From Heterostelium album PN500 (lineage: Eukaryota > Evosea > Eumycetozoa > Acytosteliales > Acytosteliaceae): 64,000 bases of DNA. The notes beneath the pieces were generated by a model. The model worked only from the letters and a program-made list of their open reading frames with translations. It searched no databases and was not told the origin of the DNA. Location: positions 1,550,001-1,614,000 of the forward strand of contig NW_008805070.1 of the NCBI RefSeq assembly GCF_000004825.1, in the 5' to 3' direction. Position numbers and translations under genes: made by a program. This document shows, in pieces, positions 21,105 to 31,674 of this stretch. Within the stretch, counting starts at the first letter, position 1. Each line of letters opens with the position of its first letter.

Positions 21105-23843
21105 TTATTGTTTAGCGAATGCATCTTTCATTAATTTAGCAACCTCTTGCTTATGAATGGATGAAACACCGATTGCACTTGCGCAAAGTGGTTCACGACC
21201 TATATATCTGATTTGAGCGGTTTCGCTGAAACGTTGCTTGAAACGTGGTTCGACGAAACTCCAGGCACCTGCATTCTGTTGTTCCTCTTGACACCAAGCG
21301 AAATCCTTGGCGTTGCTGTAACGTTGGAGTTCACGCTCGACACCTTCGTAGGGGAATGGCGAGAGTTCTTCCAATCTGACGATGGCGGTGGTGGTATCAC
21401 CGAGTTTCTTTCTCTCCTCTTGGAGATCGTAAAAGATCTTTCCGGAACAGAAAATGACACGTTCGATTGCCGATGGATTTGCGACGGTGTCTGGATCGGG
21501 AAGGACAGTTTGGAAGCTGGTTCCCGGTGTCATTTCGTCGAATGACGAGAAACAAGCTGGATGACGGAGTAGCACCTTTGGACCGACGACAATCAGTGGT
21601 TTACGGTAGTTACGAATCATCTGACGACGGAGAGCGTGGAAGTAGTTGGCTGGAGTCGATGGATTGATTACGTACATGTTGGTTTCCTTGTTTACTTTCT
21701 CTGGGTTTTTAACATCGACTGCTTCGGTATCGCATTGTTGGAGGAAACGTTCGATCTTGCAGGAACTGTGTTCGGGACCGGCACCATCGAATCCGTGTGG
21801 CAACAACAAAGTCAAACCGGATTGACGCAACCATTTCGACTCACTGTTGGCGACGAATTGATCGATGGCGATCTGTGCACCATTGAAGAAATCACCGAAT
21901 TGCGCTTCCCAAATTGGCAAGGTCTTTGGTGACTCCAAGGAGTATCCGTATTCGTAGCAGAGCACGGCAAACTCTGAGAGATTGGAATTGACAACAGTCA
22001 GCTTTCCTGGGAGACCGGCGTTGTTCAATGGTTGGTAGACACGATCGGTCGATTGTTCATAGAGCTCCCAGTGACGTTGTGAGAAAGTACCACGACCAAC
22101 ATCTTGTCCTGAGATTCTAACATTGTATCCTTGTTTCATGAGCGAACCAACGGCCATTGCCTCTGCAGTTGCCCAATCGGCCAATCCTTGCTTTGTCTTT
22201 TCCTGACGAGCATTTGAGAATGAACGAACCAGACGTTGATGAACAGTGAAATCCTCTGGAACTTTAGTTGAATCCTCAGCGATCTTCAAGAGTGTCTGCT
22301 TGTCGACACCGGTCTCTGGTTGAGTGGTTGCAAGACGTGTCGATTGTACGAATCCCTTCCATTGTCCTTCCAAATGGTCGGCTGGTGAATAGTTGAAATC
22401 AACAACATTGGTCAAAGCCAATTGATCTTCCAATGCTTTTTGTTCGGCAGCGGTAAACTCAGCCAATTGCTCGGCAGAGTAGATATTGCTGGCTGCCAAC
22501 ATCTTGGCGTACAACTGTGGAATCGATGTACGCTTACGAATGTTTGTATACATGGTTGGCTGGGTGAACGATGGTTCGTCGACTTCGTTGTGTCCATATT
22601 TACGCCAACCGATCAAATCAATGATGATATCCTTCTTGAATTGATTACGATATTCGACGGCGAGACGACAGACACGATCTACAGCCTCTGGATTCTGCGA
22701 GTTGACCAAGATAATTGGACATCCAACAAACTTACCAATGTCCGAGGAGTAACGAGTGGAACGTCCATTCAATGGAATGGTTGTGAAACCGAGTTGGTTG
22801 TTTACGACGATGTGCACGGCACCACCGGCTGTGAATCCAGGGAGCTGTGAGAGTGACAGTGTCTCGGTGACAACACCCTGACCGGCAAAAGCAGCGTCAC
22901 CATGCAACATCAAACAAACGGAACGATCACGTGATTGGTCGTTAGTATAGAATTGTTTGGCACGTGTCTTTCCTAGACAGACTGGATCGACCGCTTCCAA
23001 ATGCGATGGATTCTGCATCAATGAAACATGAACCTTTCCACCATCGACTTTGACATCCGACGAAACACCGATATGCGAGAGAACATCACCGATTCCAATG
23101 ACACCTGGTGGCAACTCACTGTTACCCTTTACCTTCCAAAACAGATCCTTTGCTGGGTAATTACACATCTGTACCAACAAATTCAATCTACCTCTATGTG
23201 GCATACCAATAACAACATTCTCTACACCTTCCTTTGCACACTCACTGAAAACAGCATCACAAGCAACCATCATACTTTCATTACCTTCCAAACCATAACT
23301 ATATGTTGATTAATGATGATAATTATATGAGAACAATTATTAATTGATTTGAATGTCGATTGATTTGATTTGATATATAATGTAATCTTACCGTTTGGTA
23401 GTTGGGAATTTCTTTTGCATGAAATGATCAAATACTTCTGATTTGACTAGTTGTTTGAGAATGTTGATCTTTTGCTCGTCGGTATGCTTTGTGTTTTGGA
23501 TACGTTCGTAGGTGTCGTATAACCATTGTTTCTCTTCCTCCGATTCGATGTGTTCAAATTGCACGGTGGAGTCACCGCAGTATACACCGTTGAGGTATTC
23601 AATTACACCGGACAATGGTTTCTCACTGCTCAATTGCTTCAGTACGTTGGCAGTTGGCTTGAAGACATCGGACTCCTTCAAACCGTAGTGCTCGAGTGTC
23701 AACAATGGCGATGCCTTTCTCTCGAGTCTGGCCAACGGATCGACAGTAGCCTTCAGATGACCATGCAAACGAAATCCATTCACCAAACGAACGACATCAC
23801 TACGATGTGCTACACTACTATAGAATCTACTTAATGATAACAT
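21105..23843 (-). CDS. odhA: 2-oxoadipate/2-oxoglutarate dehydrogenase E1 (DHTKD1 type), mitochondrial
   Basis: Exons 23843-23392 and 23298-21105 (92-bp intron splitting an Arg codon) encode 881 residues, close to the roughly 900 typical of DHTKD1. This thiamine-diphosphate E1 decarboxylates a 2-oxo acid and passes the succinyl or glutaryl group to lipoyl-E2. The signature blocks are FDHFMQKKFPTTKRYGLEG, VVIGMPHRGRLNLL, NPSHLEAVDPV, LMLHGDAAFAGQGVV, IVVNNQLGFTT and WRKYGHNEVDEPSFTQP. The stretch SSDIGKFVGCPIILVN and the GNSELP region follow DHTKD1 rather than true OGDH, favouring 2-oxoadipate in lysine catabolism. The N-terminus MLSLSRFYSSVAHRS is a good mitochondrial presequence. Codon use is richer in GC than the surroundings, as expected for a highly expressed gene. 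Confidence 0.93.
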
Positions 23844-24664
23844 TTTTATTATTATAATATAATAGTACTACTACTACTAACTTTTTAATATTAATGAATA
23901 AAAATAAAATAATATTAAATAAATACAAAATAATAATATAAATAAAAATAAATATAATATAATATTAAATAAATATATTATAATATTACAAAATAATTAT
24001 AATTATTTAAAATACTAAAATTAGAATATTACAATTATATTTTAAATATGTATATCAAAAATTCACACGAATGAAAGATCACCTGCCTGCTAGCATTTTA
24101 ATTAACAACCCAATTTCACTAAAATTTAATTTATTTTTGATTTTTTTTATTTTTTTATCAAAGGGAAATTTGGTGACCCCCAGATATTTTAGATAAAATT
24201 TTCCAAATTCTTTTATCTTTTATTTGTTAAAGAAATATTAAATGTTAACAAATAGATCTATTGAATTTTAGATATATAATAATTTACTTTTTTGTTATAT
24301 TCATATAAAATGAATAAACGAATATTAAATATCAATATTTAATAATATTTCAGCTGATTTCTTTCACCTTTGGAAATTTCAAATGACACATTCATCATGC
24401 CCAAAATTTTATCAAATTTTTATAAAAAAAAATAAATAAGTTGAGTTTTATTAATATTATTAAATTTAAAAATATATTATTTTTTTTTTAGTTGTATTAG
24501 TAATAGATAGATAGTTAATTAATAGCATTGTTGATTGTTAAGTACATCAAATCTATTTTAGTCGATTGAGATTGTTTGTATTCATATATATTTGATGACT
24601 ACTTTTAAAAGCATATTGTGGTTGGCTCCATGTCTTCTTTGTTAAAGTACGTGATAACAGTATT
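23844..24664. other. intergenic, promoter of odhA and edge of the repeat zone
   Basis: AT-rich sequence upstream of odhA (read on the minus strand) that then merges into the mobile-element zone. No open frame or RNA gene was recognised. Confidence 0.5.
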
Positions 24665-24741
24665 AATATATTTAATGTTGTTGGTCTTTTATTGTTCAAT
24701 CACATCAAATTTCACATTGCGCCAATTCTTAATAAGATAAC
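24665..24741 (+). repeat. 76-bp dispersed repeat, left copy
   Basis: The sequence from ATTAATATA through TAATGTTGTTGGTCTTTTAT and ATTGCGCCAATTCTTAATAA to GATAACT recurs at 28073-28131 plus 28344-28371 with only a few differences. Sequences outside the shared block differ. The two copies lie in the same orientation about 3.4 kb apart and bracket the DIRS remnant and the nuclease-like gene. Either both are pieces of one dispersed element family, or they are the ends of a larger composite insertion. Confidence 0.8.
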
Positions 24742-25976
24742 TGGATGATATAGAAAGACATCAGAAAAGCTTATCATCACATATTAGTAGACAAGAAGTT
24801 CAGAGATTACCGGCAGGGTTAAAAGGAAAGTTAACGACATTAAGGGTGATCCCTCAGAGATTATTTCAAAGAGTGGTTCATCGATTTCTGGTAGCGTCGT
24901 TAAGAGAGAATCAAGGAAACTGGGACAAGATGATAATGTTGCCAGTGGAAGTGAAAGAAGAGTTAGTGATGTGGTTAAAAGTGTTAAAGGATTGGAACGG
25001 GAAACCGTTAGCAATGGAAACAGAAGCAGATTGGATACTTCAAACAGATGCAGCAGAGTATGGTTGGGGTGCAACACTTACACATCTAGACTGAACAGAG
25101 TTTCAATTTTCAGGAGAGTGGTCAGAATTAGAAAAGAAAAACAGTTCAAATTGGAGAGAAACGCATGGGATCATACAAGCGTACAATATGGTAGAAGATG
25201 GATTGGAAGACGGAACATTACTTATAAGGACAGACAATACGACAGCAATGTCATACGTTCAAAAGCAAGGTGGACCAATCGAAAGGTTATTGAAACCGAT
25301 CGAACAGTTTTGGAAAAGCTGTCTAAAAAGGAATATTACAGTGATGATCGAACACATTCCGGGAACGTTCAATTTAACTCCCGACAATCTATCAAGAGGA
25401 GTAGAAAACAACAAAAAGAAAGAGATCAGATACGGATGGACATTAAAGAAGGAATGGTACCACAGGATCATGGAAACAGAAGACATTAGACCTATTTGCT
25501 TCACATTCGAACAGAAGAACAATTCCATATTGCACATTCCAGAAGGATGCTTTCAGCCAGAAATGGAGGAATGGACATCACCTTTACATGTTTCCACCGC
25601 CGAAACTGATACCGAGAACGATAGCGAAGTGGGACGACGAGAATCGGACTTCGTCAACACTGGTGTTCCCATTGTGGTCCGCCGCACCTTGGTTCCCACT
25701 GATCAAGGAACAAGAGAGTCGACTAGACCAGATGATAATAGAGATAGGAACCTTCTCGAATTGTTTGAAAGCTGCGTCGATCAGACAGATACCGAGTCAC
25801 CTACAGGACAAATGGAAATTAGCTTACCTGCGACTTTCAGAGAAGTTATTTCTGTACAGAGACATATGAGGAAGAGTTGTCTGTTACATAGCTCATGGTC
25901 TTCCTCAACTTTAGATTGTTACTATAGAGCGTGGAGTATTGTAATTATTGTAATGGTTGTGAATTCACAGAGTTGA
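24738..25976 (+). mobile_element. broken remnant of a DIRS-type tyrosine-recombinase retroelement
   Basis: Translated pieces match the RNase H region of DIRS-like elements (ADWILQTDAAEYGWGATL, then LLIRTDNTTAMSYVQKQGG and IEHIPGTFNLTPDNLSRG). After a linker they reach the start of a region resembling the tyrosine recombinase (HSSWSSSTLDCYYRAWSI). The reverse transcriptase core, most of the recombinase and the terminal repeats are not present. It is clearly broken, with a few breaks and both ends lost. The protein signal is still easy to read, suggesting moderate age. Base composition is richer in GC than the flanks. Confidence 0.82.
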
Positions 25977-26386
25977 AAGATTTAAATCGAATTGACATTT
26001 GAAAAAGCCCAATAAAAATTATAATATCTTTTTTAATAATATTATTGTCTTTTCTATTATTTATTTATTTGTTTTTTACTTCTATAAGGAACATTATTTA
26101 TTAAATGTATCATAATATGAACTGTTAATCATTTGTTTATTTTTTTTGATATCATATAATTTAATTATTTGTTTATTATTTGAAAGATTATATAGTCTAT
26201 AAAAATATAATATACGGATTATATATATTAGTTACAAAAGATAGGTGATAATTTATATTCCTCACTAATCATCATTCTCTCTTCGTAGTTATAGTTGTAC
26301 AGATAGAAGGAATACATACACACAAACATCTTCAAATCAAGATCTGGTACCACTGAACCAAATAACGAGTCTCCTACACTCTTGTC
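25977..26386. other. spacer between the DIRS remnant and the nuclease-like gene
   Basis: AT-rich except for the last 60 bp. Positions 26330-26394 resemble 26528-26596 inside the following gene (an imperfect direct repeat crossing the start codon). No other gene was seen. Confidence 0.5.
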
Positions 26387-27652
26387 ATGGCAAATACAGG
26401 TGATGATACTTCTATTCATTTGAAGAGATCAAATCAAGGCAGTGATGTCACTGTTCAAAAGAAACAAAGAGGTGATCATCAAGCAATACCGATGACTCAG
26501 CAACTGTACTCTTCCTCCTCCTCTTCCTCTTCAAATCAAGAGCATGCACACACTGAACCATATATCGACTCTCTTGCGCTCTCATCACCAACAAATCAGT
26601 CTCAACTGGAAGTGCTTGAGGTAGTTAAAAGGATCAGAGGTTGGTCGAATAAAATAGATTATTTGCGACAAGTATGACTTTAATTGTATTGCAAGAAATA
26701 TATCACTAACATCCTCATCTATATCCAGATAGGATATGTTCCCGATGGAGGAGTTGAACTTGGACCCATCAACCATAATACTTTTATAGCAAGAAGACAA
26801 AAGGATGGAGAGAGATCTGAGTTCAAGTCGAGGATATGGTTTAGAGATGGAAGGGCATGGATCTATGAAGTACCCTCAATGGCGCATTCATGCACTGTCA
26901 ATGCGATCAAGGATATGATATGGGTTCAAACATTCCCAAACCAACATTTGTTGCACACCGGAGGAGCTGCGACATTGATCCTCCAACCAGGACATGCAAA
27001 TGCTGAGCCAGACCAATCTTTGCGACCTCTTCGACCCAAAGTCCACAACAATCATTCGGCAGATGGTCATGGAAATCCTTACCCAACATTGGTCATCGAA
27101 GCAGCCAAGTCTCAATCACTTCCAGTGTTACATCAAAAGTGCCTCGACTATTTCATGGATCGTGTTGCTGCTGTGCTTCCTGCTCCTGGTGTCCCTGCGG
27201 TGGCTGCAATACCAAGCACAATCAGGATCGTTATTGGTGTCAAGATCTATCCCAGAAACAATGGAGACTTTGCGATGCTTGTTTTGTACTATCAGAATGG
27301 TGCAGCAGCAAATCCTGTCAGGATCATCTCTTGTGGAACGACACATTTGGATGTCACCAATACAATCCAAAGACACTTGCCTCCCATATCTCCACCTGGA
27401 TATGCTGCTCCTCAAGGCTATGAAGGTGTCATGCCTCCAGTTGGGACTCCTCCACCTGTAGCCAATCCAGCCAATCCCCTCAACCTTCAAAATCCTTGTA
27501 ATGCACTTGGTCTTCCACTTTACCAACTCCAGATACCAACTGTTGAACTGTTCAATGGAGCACCACCTTTGCCACCAGGTGTCATTATTCCTCCATTCTA
27601 CGCTGTAGACCTGCATTCCATCCAACAAATTGCCAACCGAAATCTCCCGTGA
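26387..27652 (+). CDS. PD-(D/E)XK nuclease-like protein in the mobile zone
   Basis: Exons 26387-26671 and 26729-27652 encode 402 residues. The first 95 residues are hydrophilic with a possible nuclear signal (KRSNQGSDVTVQKKQRGD) and a Ser run. Residues 170-260 resemble the PD-(D/E)XK fold of fungal and Uma2-like proteins: EPDQSLRP (D190), then PTLVIEAAKSQS with E219 and K222, then IRIVIGVKIY. The C-terminal 120 residues are Pro-rich (SPPGYAAPQG, VMPPVGTPPP). GC content is visibly higher than in neighbouring host genes. It stands between the DIRS remnant and a copy of the 76-bp repeat. It could be a domesticated or element-borne endonuclease, or a horizontally acquired gene. The fold call is by motif only. 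Confidence 0.6.
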
Positions 27653-28072
27653 TGAAGCATCCAACTCTCGCAGAGCACTTTGATCCAGTAGTCTCCAACA
27701 ACAATCCAATAAAGACAATGTATATATTCCTCATCCAAACCATCCCTCCAATTCTATCTCTCATCTCAATACAATCACTCTCCATTCTCACCTCAAATTG
27801 TGATTGATCACAATGATTCAATGATGATAATAAACAAAGACTTAAAGGTGAGATGATTCAAATTCTTTTATTGATTAGAGTTGGAATAGTACGACCGGTG
27901 AGAGTTCAATAACAGAATTAGTTCTATTGCTAATGTTGTTGTATACATTTATTTGTCTTTTCTCTATTCCTTTAACTCTTTGCTTCTTTCATTTCTTTAT
28001 TTAATATTAAATTAATCTATTTGGTTCATTTTCGAATCATGATCAGTCGACCAATTTTTTTTTATTTTTAGC
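27653..28072. other. 3' flank of the nuclease-like gene
   Basis: The GC-richer composition of the gene continues to about 27830, then changes to ordinary AT-rich sequence before the right copy of the 76-bp repeat. No gene was seen. Confidence 0.45.
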
Positions 28073-28371
28073 ATTAATATATTAATGTTGTTGGTCTTTT
28101 ATTGTTAAATCACATCAAAGTTCACTACAAAAATGGTAAAATTTTTTTTTAAAAAAAAAAACACCATTAATAATGTTTTAATTTTATTACTAAATTTAAA
28201 CAAAATACATTAAAAGAATATGTAAATTGATGGACGTAAAGAATAGATACTATTAAATAAATAAACTAAAATTCACTTTCTAAAAAAATACGTTACTTTT
28301 AATTTTTCATTCGACTTGGACAAAAAAAATAAAATAAACAAACATTGCGCCAATTCTTAATAAGATAACTT
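28073..28371 (+). repeat. 76-bp dispersed repeat, right copy, interrupted
   Basis: Positions 28073-28131 match the first part of the left copy (24665-24741), and 28344-28371 (CATTGCGCCAATTCTTAATA, then AGATAACT) match the rest. Between them are about 212 bp of AT-rich sequence absent from the left copy. The interruption is a clean insertion by comparison with the other copy. No coding potential or obvious terminal repeats are visible in the inserted piece. Confidence 0.8.
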
Positions 28372-28878
28372 TTATAACAAAATCAAATATAAATTTGAGT
28401 AGAACCATTACAACTTTACTATTTTACGAAAAATAAGATAAAACAAGAAAGAATTTAGAAGTTTGTTAAAAAGATTTGTTATTATTATTACAATTATTTG
28501 TTCTTTTTTTGTTTTTTAAATAAAATAATCGAAATATTAATATAAATCAGATAAAGAAACATAGTTTAGCTTTGTTTTATTTTTGTTTTTGTTTTAGTTT
28601 TTGTTAATTAAAATAAATATTATATAATTAGAGAAAATAAAATAATAATCTATATACTTTCTTTTTTTTTTTTAAAAGTTTGTTCAATTAGTTTTAGTAT
28701 AATATTATATAATAGTATAGAATACAATACAATAGAATAGAATAGAATAGAATACACTTGTAACAAACAAAGAAAGGGATAGATAATAGATAACATCATT
28801 ATTATTATTATTATTGTTGATCTTTAGTGATTTAGAATATAATATAATATTATTTATATATATATTTTCAGGTAAGGT
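28372..28878. other. upstream region of the LENG8-like gene
   Basis: AT-rich, with GTTTT runs and AATAG repeats at 28725-28752. A good 3' splice site (TATTTTCAG, ending 28871) lies 7 bp before the start codon, so a 5' leader intron is likely. Confidence 0.45.
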
Positions 28879-31557
28879 ATGTATAACAACAACAGCAACA
28901 ACAATAGTCAATCAACAATGAATACAGCACAACAACCACAACAACAACAAGTATCGTCTGGGTCACCTACCAACATGATGGATCCGAATGCAATGGCAAC
29001 CTACTGGGCAAATCTACACCAACAACAAATGCAACAACAGATGACCATTCAGCAACAACAACAACAACAAACGCAGCAACAACAACAGATGAACATTCCA
29101 CAACAACAACAACAAACGCAACAACAAATACAACAACTACAAATGAATAATACACAGCAACAACAAATGGATCCGAATTACTTTTATCAATATTACTATA
29201 TGCAGAATACACCTTATTACCAAAATTTTTATAATCAATCGAATAATACAAATGTCACGTTACCTACGACAACCACGACAACTACAACAACAGGACAACA
29301 ACAACAACAACAACTACAACAACCAATGTTTAACAATAACTTTGATAATCAACAACAAATTATGCAACAAATGAATAGTCTACATCTGCAGCAGCAGCAA
29401 CAACAACAACAACAACAACAGCAACCACAACAACCACTATCACAGCAACAACAACAACAACCACAACAACCAATAAAATTTTCAATGGTACCGAATAAAA
29501 CGAATACGATCGTTCCTCCACCGGTATTCAAACCCAAGTCGAAAAAGACCGATAGCGTAGCAGTAGGTGGCACCAACTCGAGTTCGGCAACCCCAAATAC
29601 AGCGGTGGGAGTACAGCAGCTGATGCTTCAGAAACTGCAATACCAACAATACCAACAGGTTTCACAGAGTCAAGCAGCACAGCAGATACCCCCACATCAA
29701 CAACAAACAATGACAATGGCACAGAAAATACAGCAAGCACAACAACAGGGTTATCCGCAACAACAACAACAACAACAACAACCATTCCAATCGATTACAC
29801 AGCAACAAGGTTATCAACAACAGGTATATCCACAACAATATCAAATGCCACAACAACAACAACAACAACCACAACAAACTACTACGACTACAACAACATC
29901 GACATCATCAACAGGTAAACCAACGATACCAAAGAAACAATTTTTAGAGAGTTTAAATAGATATGTAAGTAAATCACTGGAGAGATGTCCGAAAGAAGAT
30001 TTAGACGAGATTCAACAAAAGATAAAACAAACGATAAACGATGCTAAGCAAAAACCTGATTTCTATTCAATCGATTGGGATTCACAACCTATCATTATTT
30101 TGTAAGTTTTAGGATCTATCTATTTAGATATATATATATATATATGTTCTAAACTAACTAATATTAATAAACAACCAAACAAAAAATAAAATCAGAGATA
30201 AATGGAATGCAAAAGAAGATATCATTCCACTTTCATCAAAGAATAAGCTTAATAGTAAATAAAAAGAGAAAGAATATGTATGTATAAATCTAAAATAATA
30301 TTAGGTATTAGGTTTTAAATTTATATTAATCGATTATTGATACGATGATGTTGTATAGTGGAAACGATTTAAATGATACACAAAATAATATAAATAAGAG
30401 AAATCAGAGGTTCGGAATATATTCAGCAACTTCAGCAGCGAGTCTATCGACATCGACAGGAAATCAACATCATCAGACATATACAGATAGCGGTGAGCTG
30501 GATTGGGATTCAATGACGATCAAAGGAACCAGTACTGACCTAGAGAAGCCATACCTCAGATTGACATCGGCACCGGATCCATCGACCGTCAGACCCGAAC
30601 CAACGTTACGAAAGACATTCGATCATCTCAAACGCCACTGGAAAGACAAACAAGACTACACCTATATCTGTGAGCAATTCAGATCGATGCGACAAGACAT
30701 GCGAGTACAAAACATCAAGAATCAATTCTCAATCGATGTCTATGAAGCTCATGCAAGATTAGCAATGGAAAATGTAAGTTGCCAATAATTATAATAATAA
30801 TAATAACAAAGTTCAATATGTTTATTGACCAATTATCATATTCTATTAAATTTTATAGGGAGATTTAGGACAATTCAATCAATGTCAAACACAACTTTTC
30901 GAACTATATAAGATTCCAGGAAATAAAGGTAAAGTAGCAGAGTTTTTCGCTTATAGAATATTATATTGTATCTTTCAGAATAATAGCACAGGTATGTCAA
31001 GTCTTATATGAATAGTTTGAATAGTTTATTTCTAATTCAATTTTATATTATATATATGATAAAAGATATGACAAAAACATTTTCAGAGTTAACACAAGAT
31101 TTGGCAGCACAAGAATGTGTAAAGTATGCATTGAAGATTAGAGCAGCATTCTATGACAACAACTTTATAAGATACTTTAAATTGTGTCAGAGTACTTTTA
31201 ATATGGAGAACTATATATTGGATAAGATATCACCAAGAATCAGAATAACTGCACTTCAAGTTATGACCAAGGCGTATGTGTTTATTTTTTTCTTAATATG
31301 ATATAATGTTTTGAATTTATCAAACTAACTTTGTTTATTATTATTATTGTTTTAAAAGTGTTAGACCAACTATTTTATTGGAACAAATCACACCATTGGG
31401 ATTCGCAAATGATAAAGAGGCTCGTGAGTATTTAGAAAAGCATTCATTTAAATTTACTGATAAGAACAAGACTGAATTTGATACCAAGTTAAACCATCCG
31501 ATCGCTATGAAAATGGAACAACCTGTTATCAATGTAATTACAAATGATAAATTTTAA
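28879..31557 (+). CDS. LENG8/Thp3-like SAC3-GANP family protein
   Basis: I read six exons: 28879-30101, 30196-30254, 30427-30773, 30859-30991, 31066-31273 and 31359-31557, keeping one frame for 722 residues. Residues 1-340 are Gln-rich. Residues 350-410 ([13 protein letters not shown], then [12 protein letters not shown]) match the LENG8 region before TIDWSREPLP. The C-terminal 300 residues match the SAC3/GANP-like half: [49 protein letters not shown] and [16 protein letters not shown]. Yeast Thp3 and human LENG8 act in mRNP export and splicing with the CSN12 partner. The intron 30255-30426 joining the two halves is inferred: its donor is good and the acceptor at 30426 or 30435 keeps the frame. 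If it is wrong, the halves would be two adjacent genes. Confidence 0.8.
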
Positions 31558-31674
31558 ATAAACACACTTTTTTTTTTTGCAAGAGATCATCATGAATGAT
31601 TGTTTTGTGTTTTTTGTCTTTAATTTTGCTAATGTTATACAACAATTATATGTTCTATTGTAGACAAGTAATAA

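Noticed and set aside
21200-23309. Long open frames antisense to and in other frames of the dehydrogenase gene
   Set aside because: They mirror the codon pattern of odhA, have no start context or introns of their own and no recognisable domains.
21105-23843. Classical OGDH E1
   Set aside because: The stretches SSDIGKFVGC, GNSELPPG and FDHFMQKKFPTTKRYGLEG agree better with DHTKD1.
24738-28371. One composite element made of the DIRS remnant plus the nuclease-like gene
   Set aside because: The flanking 76-bp repeats are suggestive, but DIRS elements do not carry such a gene and no target duplication was seen, so it was kept only as a hypothesis.
29349-29877. Cys/Leu/Val-rich open frames antisense to the Gln-rich LENG8 exon
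   Set aside because: They are the reverse reading of CAA/CAG repeats; the same artefact occurs over 8795-9031.
30345-30788. Separate gene starting at an ATG at 30345
   Set aside because: The following domain is only the second half of LENG8, and the upstream ORF supplies the first half; one gene is the simpler reading.
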